Shown in pieces: positions 27,901 through 33,852 of a DNA stretch of 33,852 nt; position 1 is the stretch's first letter; each line of letters opens with the position of its first letter. The position numbers were made by a program, and so were the translations under genes. Below the pieces are notes generated by a model. It ran no database searches and was not told the origin of the DNA. It saw nothing but the letters and a program-made list of their open reading frames with translations. Source of the stretch: Rhizobiaceae bacterium (lineage in GTDB: Bacteria > Pseudomonadota > Alphaproteobacteria > Rhizobiales > Rhizobiaceae); the NCBI GenBank assembly GCA_017644105.1, contig JAEPMD010000036.1, forward strand, positions 1-33,852, given 5' to 3'.

Positions 27901-29122
27901 CGGTTCGAAAATCTTCGTCGATGATGGTGACACGGTCACACGCGGTCAGCGTTTGGCTGAGTGGGATCCATATACACGTCCAATCATGACTGAGGTTTCA
28001 GGTGTGATTGACTTTGAAGATGTGATCGATGGCGTATCGGTTCTAGAAAGTGCCGATGAGGCGACAGGTATTACAAAGCGTCAAGTTATTGACTGGCGTT
28101 CAACACCACGCGGTGCTGATCTAAAACCTGCCATTGTCATTAAAGACAAAGACGGAAAAGTTGCGAAACTTGATCGTGGTGGCGAGGCTCGCTTCCTGCT
28201 TTCAGTGGATGCTATCCTATCTGTTGAGCCAGGCGCGAAAGTCACAGCCGGTGATGTGATTGCACGTTTCCCAATGGAAAGTGCGAAAACAAAAGATATT
28301 ACCGGTGGTCTGCCACGTGTGGCCGAGCTCTTCGAAGCGCGTCGTCCAAAAGATCATGCGATCATCGCAGAAATCGACGGGACAATTCGTTTTGGTCGCG
28401 ACTACAAAAACAAGCGTCGTATCATCATCGAGCCAGCGGAAGAGGGTGTTGAGCAAGCTGAATACCTCATTCCAAAAGGTAAGCCGTTCCATCTGCAAGA
28501 TGGCGACTTCATCGAGAAGGGTGAATATATCCTTGATGGTAATCCTGCGCCGCATGACATTCTGGCCATTAAAGGTGTTGAAGCCTTGGCATCTTATCTC
28601 GTGAACGAGATTCAGGAAGTTTACCGTTTGCAGGGCGTGTTGATCAACGATAAGCACATCGAAGTCATCGTACGTCAAATGTTGCAGAAAGTTGAGATCA
28701 CTGAAAGTGGCGATTCAACATATATCCCAGGTGATAATGTTGATAAGCTTGAGCTTGAAATGGTCAATAAGCGCTTGTTGGAAGATGGTCGTAAGCCTGC
28801 GTCTGGTAACCCGGTTCTCTTGGGTATTACCAAAGCGTCGCTGCAAACACCGTCCTTCATTTCAGCTGCGTCCTTCCAGGAAACAACGAAGGTTCTTACC
28901 GAAGCTTCGATCGCTGGTAAGACAGACACATTGCAGGGCTTGAAAGAGAACGTGATTGTGGGTCGCTTGATCCCAGCAGGTACGGGTGGCCAGATGGGTC
29001 AGATCCGCCGCATCGCATCTCAACGTGATGAGCTGATCATTGAAGATCAAAAAGCTAACACGCAAGTTGAAGAAGCTGCGCCAATGCTTGAAGAACTTTC
29101 AGGCGAGGAGCCAGCTGAATAA
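24920..29122 (+). CDS. rpoC: DNA-directed RNA polymerase beta-prime subunit
   Basis: Catalytic beta-prime subunit, 1400 aa. The first zinc site is C71, C73, C86, C89 (CLCGKYKRM to CEKCG). The active-site magnesium loop is [12 protein letters not shown] with D462, D464, D466. The second zinc site includes [11 protein letters not shown] with C884, C891 and C894, matching E. coli C888, C895 and C898; the fourth ligand is probably the Cys in [27 protein letters not shown] of the bridge/trigger region is intact. AAGGAG precedes the ATG. An intrinsic terminator follows. Confidence 0.98.
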   Translation: MNQEVMNLFNPAAPAQTFDSIRISIASPEKILSWSFGEIKKPETINYRTFKPERDGLFCARIFGPIKDYECLCGKYKRMKYKGVICEKCGVEVTLARVRRERMGHIELAAPVAHIWFLKSLPSRIATLLDMTLKDIERVLYFENYIVTEPGLTSLGEQQLLSEEEYMLAVDEFGEDTFTAMIGAEAIFELLASMDLNDVAGQLRADLAETTSELKTKKFMKRLKVVENFIESGNRPEWMILKIVPVIPPDLRPLVPLDGGRFATSDLNDLYRRVINRNNRLKRLIELRAPGIIIRNEKRMLQESVDALFDNGRRGRVITGANKRPLKSLSDMLKGKQGRFRQNLLGKRVDYSGRSVIVSGPELKLHQCGLPKKMALELFKPFIYARLDAKGFSSTVKQAKKLVEKEKPEVWDILDEVIREHPVLLNRAPTLHRLGIQAFEPTLVEGKAIQLHPLVCTAFNADFDGDQMAVHVPLSLEAQLEARVLMMSTNNILHPANGQPIIVPSQDMVLGLYYLSLMNQNEPGEDMIFSDMGELHHALDNGIVTLHAKVKGRFKTVDEEGNPVSEIYETTPGRMIVGELLPKNAKVSFDICNQELTKKNISKMIDNVYRHCGQKEAVIFCDRIMQLGFKHACMAGISFGKDDMVIPESKKKIISDTETMVQDYEQQYNDGLITQGEKYNKVIDVWGKANEKLTEEMMDLLKAVEFDDEGRQKQINSIYMMSHSGARGSVNQMRQLGGMRGLMAKPSGEIIETPIISNFKEGLTVNEYFNSTHGARKGLADTALKTANSGYLTRRLVDVAQDCIITQEDCGTDKGLTMTPIVDAGQVVAPIGQRVLGRTILVDVMDPSDGSVLIPAGRMVDEADVVKIEAAGIQSIQIRSALTCELQNGICGTCYGRDLARGTKANMGEAVGVIAAQSIGEPGTQLTMRTFHLGGTATVVDSSYIEASYEGSIKMKNRNMVRHKDGHLVAMGRNMSIQILDETGAERSSQRVSYGSKIFVDDGDTVTRGQRLAEWDPYTRPIMTEVSGVIDFEDVIDGVSVLESADEATGITKRQVIDWRSTPRGADLKPAIVIKDKDGKVAKLDRGGEARFLLSVDAILSVEPGAKVTAGDVIARFPMESAKTKDITGGLPRVAELFEARRPKDHAIIAEIDGTIRFGRDYKNKRRIIIEPAEEGVEQAEYLIPKGKPFHLQDGDFIEKGEYILDGNPAPHDILAIKGVEALASYLVNEIQEVYRLQGVLINDKHIEVIVRQMLQKVEITESGDSTYIPGDNVDKLELEMVNKRLLEDGRKPASGNPVLLGITKASLQTPSFISAASFQETTKVLTEASIAGKTDTLQGLKENVIVGRLIPAGTGGQMGQIRRIASQRDELIIEDQKANTQVEEAAPMLEELSGEEPAE

Positions 29123-29149
29123 GTTCAGCTTACTTCACTGCTAAAGATT

Positions 29150-29176
29150 AAACCCCGCCAGAGATGGCGGGGTTTT
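29150..29176 (+). terminator. Intrinsic terminator of the rpl-rpo operon
   Basis: AACCCCGCCA and TGGCGGGGTT form a perfect GC-rich stem with a GAGA loop, followed by a T-run on the plus strand; AA before and TT after extend it. It lies 27 bases after the rpoC stop and just before the end of the convergent oxygenase gene. It is the only textbook rho-independent terminator that I found in the window. Confidence 0.93.
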
Positions 29177-29192
29177 TTGTTGAATACTCAAC

Positions 29193-30173
29193 TCACCCCT
29201 TAAACTGGGAAAAACTCTTCTTGTTTCGGCCGACAATATAATCGCCAGCTGAAATCGGCTCATACTTGCGGTTCTTTTCGGATATCCCCAGATCACACGG
29301 ATCGATGATCGTATCGGTATTGGGATCAAAGAAGATTGGAATAGAATAGCGTTTATTGCCGGATCGGTTGATGACGCGGTGGAGGGTGGATTGAAACCGG
29401 TCATTGCTCCAGCGTTCAAGCAGATCACCAATATTGCACACTAACGTACCGGGAATCGGCGGTGCTTCAATCCAATCACCTGATTTGTGTTTGACCTGTA
29501 AGCCGCCATTATTATCCTGCAGTAAAAATGTAAGCACACCAAAATCGGTATGGGGTGCAACACCAAAACGTTCGACCGCTTCATCATCTTGTGAGGATTG
29601 CGGGTAGTAAACCAATTGTCCGCGGGCGAGGGGTGTTTGATAGCGTGATGTGAAAAACTCCTGATCTTGATCCAAACTTACCGCGATGGCGGATAACACT
29701 TTGCGGGCCACATTGCAGAGTGCGTTGTAATAGGGTTTGAGCTCCGCCTCTAAGCGCGGAAAGGCGTCTTTGGGCCATTGGTTCTCAGCTATCAATGGCT
29801 TTTGCGCGATCAAGTCCGGATGATCGGAAGCGATTTCATTTCCCCAGAAAAAGACTTCCTTAAGATCATGGGTTTTCGCACCTTGGAGTTTGGACATGCC
29901 TGTCGCCATCCAACCCCGTTGCGAGGTGTTGACAGCGATGGTTTCTTTCGCGTCGACTGGTAGATCAAAAAAGTCTTTTGCGACGTTAAAGGCTTGGGAA
30001 ATTAGATCATCAGAAATTCCGTGACCTTTGATATAGAAAAAGCCGATATGAGCGGCGGCATCATGGATCCGATGCGCAACGTCTTCGATATCACCATCTG
30101 ATAGCAAAGAGGATATATCAATGACGGGAATGGCCGATTGATCGAGTGTTTTCGCACTGGCAAAATTGGTCAT
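29193..30173 (-). CDS. Isopenicillin N synthase-family 2OG/Fe(II) oxygenase
   Basis: A 326-aa member of the isopenicillin-N-synthase-like family. The N-terminal DIOX_N region (IPVIDISSLLSD, then AAAHIGFFYIKGHGI) is followed by the double-stranded beta-helix core. The iron triad is H208 and D210 in APHTDFGVLTFLLQD and H265 in STLHRVINRSG. The 2-oxoglutarate-binding RxS is R275 and S277 in NKRYSIPIFF, so it is likely a 2-oxoglutarate-dependent dioxygenase, not a true penicillin enzyme. Substrate unknown. Start is ATG at 30173 with a strong GGGAGGA. It stands alone on the minus strand between rpoC and the str operon. Confidence 0.88.
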   Translation of the reverse strand: MTNFASAKTLDQSAIPVIDISSLLSDGDIEDVAHRIHDAAAHIGFFYIKGHGISDDLISQAFNVAKDFFDLPVDAKETIAVNTSQRGWMATGMSKLQGAKTHDLKEVFFWGNEIASDHPDLIAQKPLIAENQWPKDAFPRLEAELKPYYNALCNVARKVLSAIAVSLDQDQEFFTSRYQTPLARGQLVYYPQSSQDDEAVERFGVAPHTDFGVLTFLLQDNNGGLQVKHKSGDWIEAPPIPGTLVCNIGDLLERWSNDRFQSTLHRVINRSGNKRYSIPIFFDPNTDTIIDPCDLGISEKNRKYEPISAGDYIVGRNKKSFSQFKG

Positions 30174-30633
30174 ATATCCTCCCGTTTCACGTCTATTTAG
30201 CGTCGAGTTTGCACCAAAAATTGGGGATCAGCAATTTTAAATCTTGGTGGTTTTGAAATTCTGATTTATCAAAATCAAACAGAATTGGATTTAATCGATG
30301 TGATCTTCGATTAACCCAAACTGTTCTGCGCGAGAAAAATCGCCAAAAAATTCGCCGAAAGCTGTTGACGAAACACTTAGTTAGCAGTAGATACGGCTCA
30401 TCAAAGCCAAAGTGAGTCTGGCTTGTTCAGGGTGACACGCCCCGGAGTACGGCTCAAACTAGGCTTTTATTGCATTGTTAAGACCATTGCTGCACGCATG
30501 ATATGACATACATATCCTCTGCATTTTTCTGGGCTAATCCTCGTTTTATGGGAGTTGGCCCTTAATTGCGCATGGTATTGACGAGTATAACCAACGCTTT
30601 TTTGCGTTATATAGAGATTTAAAGGATAGGTGC
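30174..30633 (+). promoter_or_regulatory. Gene-free region upstream of the str operon
   Basis: About 460 bases with no convincing gene or tRNA. It must hold the str-operon promoter on the plus strand and the oxygenase promoter on the minus strand. A weak plus-strand candidate is TTGACG (30365-30370), 17 bases, TAGATA (30388-30393). Downstream, TACGGCTCA occurs twice (30392-30400 and 30448-30456), and GGCT / AGCC / GGCT segments at 30395-30424 allow mutually exclusive stems. This fits a regulated leader of roughly 230 bases but is unproven. Confidence 0.3.
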
Positions 30634-31005
30634 ATGCCTACAGTTAACCAGCTGATCCGCAAGCCACGTAAGGCACCGGTCAAACGTAGCAAGGTTCCAG
30701 CAATGGAGCAAAACCCGCAAAAGCGTGGTGTTTGCACACGTGTTTATACAACAACACCTAAAAAGCCTAACTCGGCGCTTCGTAAAGTTGCGAAAATCCG
30801 TTTGACAAATGGCTTTGAGGTTATCGGCTATATTCCTGGTGAAGGTCACAACCTTCAGGAACACTCCGTGGTTATGATCCGCGGCGGCCGTGTGAAAGAT
30901 TTGCCTGGTGTACGTTATCACGTCATTCGTGGTGTGCTCGATACACAAGGTGTTAAAAACCGCAAACAGCGTCGTTCTAAATACGGTGCTAAGCGTCCTA
31001 AATAA
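30634..31005 (+). CDS. rpsL: 30S ribosomal protein S12
   Basis: S12 lies at the decoding centre and affects translational accuracy. The 123-aa product has [12 protein letters not shown] at the start, [19 protein letters not shown], and [20 protein letters not shown]. The residues mutated in streptomycin resistance, K43 and K88, are wild-type lysines, and D89 (often methylthiolated) is present. AAGGA lies before the ATG. It is the first gene of the str operon. Confidence 0.98.
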   Translation: MPTVNQLIRKPRKAPVKRSKVPAMEQNPQKRGVCTRVYTTTPKKPNSALRKVAKIRLTNGFEVIGYIPGEGHNLQEHSVVMIRGGRVKDLPGVRYHVIRGVLDTQGVKNRKQRRSKYGAKRPK

Positions 31006-31018
31006 GATTAATTTTCGT

Positions 31019-31047
31019 GGGCTTGAGCGTGTATGCGTCTCGAGCCT
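31019..31047 (+). other. Stem-loop between rpsL and rpsG
   Basis: GGGCTTGAG and CTCGAGCCT pair over 9 bp, two of them G-U, with an 11-base loop. It lies 13 bases after the rpsL stop in the 95-base gap, with no T-tract after it. In E. coli, S7 regulates the str operon through the rpsL-rpsG gap, so this stem is a candidate for a similar element; the match is positional only. Confidence 0.4.
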
Positions 31048-31088
31048 ATCAAATATTGGCTAATGCTTTTGTTAGCCCCAGAACTTGA

Positions 31089-31571
<483 letters not shown>

Positions 31572-31601
31572 TAATTAACTTTTTTAGTGAGAGGCCCTCC
31601 C

Positions 31602-33698
31602 ATGGCTCGCGGATACCCAATTAACGATTATCGTAACTTCGGCATCATGGCCCACATTGATGCTGGTAAGACGACAACAACCGAGCGTATTCTGTATTAT
31701 ACAGGTAAATCGCACAAAATCGGTGAAGTGCACGATGGTGCAGCAACAATGGACTGGATGGAGCAAGAGCAGGAGCGTGGTATTACAATTACCTCTGCTG
31801 CGACAACTACATTCTGGGAAAACGGCAGAAGCGGTAAGAAATGTCGCTTCAACATCATCGACACTCCAGGCCACGTGGACTTCACAATTGAAGTTGAGCG
31901 TTCTTTGCGTGTTCTTGATGGTGCGATTGCTCTTCTAGATGCGAACGCTGGTGTTGAGCCACAAACTGAAACAGTTTGGCGTCAGGCTGACAAATACAAT
32001 GTTCCTCGCATGATCTTCTGTAACAAAATGGATAAGATCGGTGCTGACTTCTATCGTTCATACGACATGGTTAAGTCTCGCCTTGGCGCAACACCTGTTG
32101 CGCTTCAGCTTCCAATCGGTGCAGAAGACCAGTTTGCTGGTGTTGTTGATCTGATTGAAATGAATGCGATTGTTTGGCGTGATGAGAGCTTGGGTGCTGC
32201 TTGGGATGTTGTTGAAATCCCAGACGACCTTAAAGACAAAGCCGAAGAATGGCGCGAAACAATGATCGAACAGATCGTTGAAATCGACGAAGAAGCTATG
32301 GAAGCTTATCTTGAAGGTGACATGCCTGATAATGATAAAATCCGTGAGCTTATCCGTAAGGGTACAATCAATGTTGATTTCTTCCCAATGTTCTGCGGTA
32401 CAGCGTTTAAAAACAAAGGTGTTCAGCCTTTGCTAGATAGCGTGATCGACTTCCTACCTTCACCAGTTGATATTCCTGCGATTGCTGGTATCGACGTGAA
32501 GACAGAAGCTGAAACAACTCGTCCTGCATCTGATGATGAGCCACTTTCAATGCTTGCATTTAAAGTGATGAACGATCCATTCGTGGGTTCATTGACATTT
32601 GCGCGTATCTATTCTGGTTCAATCACAAAAGGTTCGTCTGTACTTAACACTGTTAAAGACAAGCGCGAGCGTGTTGGCCGCATGTTGGAAATGCACTCAA
32701 ACTCACGTGAAGACATCGATACAGCATATGCTGGTGACATCGTTGCGCTTGCTGGTTTGAAAGAAACAACAACTGGTGACACACTTTGTGATCCTCTTAA
32801 GCCTGTTATTCTTGAGCGCATGGAATTCCCTGATCCGGTTATTCAGATTGCGATTGAGCCTAAAACTAAAGGCGACCAAGAGAAAATGGGTATCGCACTT
32901 AACCGTTTGGCTGCGGAAGATCCGTCTTTCCGTGTTAAATCAGACGAAGAGTCAGGTCAGACAATTATCGCTGGTATGGGCGAATTGCACCTTGATATCC
33001 TTGTTGATCGTATGAAACGTGAATTTAAAGTTGAAGCAACGGTTGGTGCACCTCAGGTGGCTTACCGTGAAACAATCACAAAATCTTACGAAGCAGATTA
33101 CACACACAAGAAACAGTCTGGTGGTACTGGTCAGTTCGCGCGTGTTAAAATCTTGTTCGAAGCAAATGGTGATGCTGAAGACTTCGAATTTGAGTCAAAA
33201 ATCGTTGGTGGTAACGTTCCTAAAGAATACATCCCTGGTGTACAAAAAGGTATCGAAAGCGTTCTATCTTCTGGTCCTCTTGCAGGCTTCCCAATGTTGG
33301 GTGTTAAAGCCACATTGCTAGATGGTGCTTACCACGATGTTGACTCCTCTGTTCTTGCCTTTGAGATCGCATCTCGCGCATGTTTCCGTGAAGCAGCTCC
33401 TCGTGCCGGTGCTCAATTGCTTGAGCCAATCATGAAGGTCGAAGTTGTGACACCTGAAGATTATGTGGGTGACGTGATTGGTGATTTGAACTCACGTCGT
33501 GGTCAAATCCAAGGTCAAGAAACACGCGGTGTTGCGGTTGTGATTAACGCAAACGTACCTTTGGCGAACATGTTTAAATACGTTGATAACTTGCGCTCTA
33601 TGTCTCAAGGCCGTGCGCAATACTCAATGGTATTCGATCATTATGCTCCTGTTCCAAGTAATGTTGCACAGGAAATTCAAGAGAAATACGCTTCTTAA
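31602..33698 (+). CDS. fusA: Elongation factor G
   Basis: Translocation GTPase, 698 aa. G1 is AHIDAGKT (residues 17-24), switch region [13 protein letters not shown]3 [10 protein letters not shown]4 CNKMDK. Domain II includes [20 protein letters not shown] and domains III-V follow with [18 protein letters not shown] and [14 protein letters not shown]. An in-frame GTG at 31587 would add five residues and overlaps the GAGAGG ribosome-binding site, so ATG at 31602 is chosen. It is third in the str operon, 77 bases before tuf. Confidence 0.98.
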   Translation: MARGYPINDYRNFGIMAHIDAGKTTTTERILYYTGKSHKIGEVHDGAATMDWMEQEQERGITITSAATTTFWENGRSGKKCRFNIIDTPGHVDFTIEVERSLRVLDGAIALLDANAGVEPQTETVWRQADKYNVPRMIFCNKMDKIGADFYRSYDMVKSRLGATPVALQLPIGAEDQFAGVVDLIEMNAIVWRDESLGAAWDVVEIPDDLKDKAEEWRETMIEQIVEIDEEAMEAYLEGDMPDNDKIRELIRKGTINVDFFPMFCGTAFKNKGVQPLLDSVIDFLPSPVDIPAIAGIDVKTEAETTRPASDDEPLSMLAFKVMNDPFVGSLTFARIYSGSITKGSSVLNTVKDKRERVGRMLEMHSNSREDIDTAYAGDIVALAGLKETTTGDTLCDPLKPVILERMEFPDPVIQIAIEPKTKGDQEKMGIALNRLAAEDPSFRVKSDEESGQTIIAGMGELHLDILVDRMKREFKVEATVGAPQVAYRETITKSYEADYTHKKQSGGTGQFARVKILFEANGDAEDFEFESKIVGGNVPKEYIPGVQKGIESVLSSGPLAGFPMLGVKATLLDGAYHDVDSSVLAFEIASRACFREAAPRAGAQLLEPIMKVEVVTPEDYVGDVIGDLNSRRGQIQGQETRGVAVVINANVPLANMFKYVDNLRSMSQGRAQYSMVFDHYAPVPSNVAQEIQEKYAS

Positions 33699-33739
33699 TC
33701 AATAGGTTGAAGCAAAACGAAGTTTGTTTCGCAGATTAA

Positions 33740-33852
<113 letters not shown>

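Noticed and set aside
29193-30173. True isopenicillin N synthase
   Set aside because: The RxS 2-oxoglutarate motif is present and no beta-lactam biosynthesis genes are nearby, so only the family is assigned.

Overview
The window looks like a chromosomal core region of an alphaproteobacterium, most likely a moderate-GC member of the Hyphomicrobiales (Rhizobiales). The grounds are an NDUFA12-type complex I accessory subunit, a DUF2155 protein, a UPF0173 hydrolase next to gatCAB, a tandem glycine riboswitch ahead of gcvTHP, and RpoB (1381 aa) and RpoC (1400 aa) of alphaproteobacterial size. The genus cannot be fixed by reading alone.

Region 1 (1-7189) is the gatCAB locus for the tRNA-dependent amidotransferase. 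Four GNAT acetyltransferase genes are interleaved with it: one between gatC and gatA, one after gatA, and a diverged tandem pair after gatB. The run between gatA and gatB is broken by a two-gene minus-strand cassette (3636-4516) with its own promoter. It encodes a DUF2188-type protein and an uncharacterised protein with TIR / nucleoside-deoxyribosyltransferase-like motifs. The DUF2188 reading frame is interrupted at a run of seven A, exactly a slippery A_AAA_AAA heptamer, and the -1 frame restores the complete domain. This cassette is the best candidate here for an undescribed system.

Region 2 (7268-9316) holds the NDUFA12-like subunit, DUF2155, and a solute-binding protein of the TAXI-TRAP family whose membrane partner is not in the window.

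Region 3 (9317-14573) is the glycine cleavage operon gcvT-gcvH-gcvP behind a tandem glycine riboswitch, followed by a small ABM-type protein. Region 4 (14582-16676, minus strand) has three exported proteins: a YHYH-domain protein and two small ones of unknown function.

Region 5 (16985-29122) is the classic secE-nusG-rplK-rplA-rplJ-rplL-rpoB-rpoC cluster. Most of its larger intergenic gaps, and the region before secE, contain clear stem-loops without a T-tract, suggesting serial post-transcriptional control. A canonical intrinsic terminator follows rpoC. Region 6 has a minus-strand 2-oxoglutarate/Fe(II) oxygenase-family gene, a 460-base gene-free region, then the str operon rpsL-rpsG-fusA-tuf, with tuf cut by the window end.

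Most of the window is ordinary housekeeping. The accessory interest lies in 3636-4690, the GNAT cluster, the small secreted proteins, and the structured leaders.
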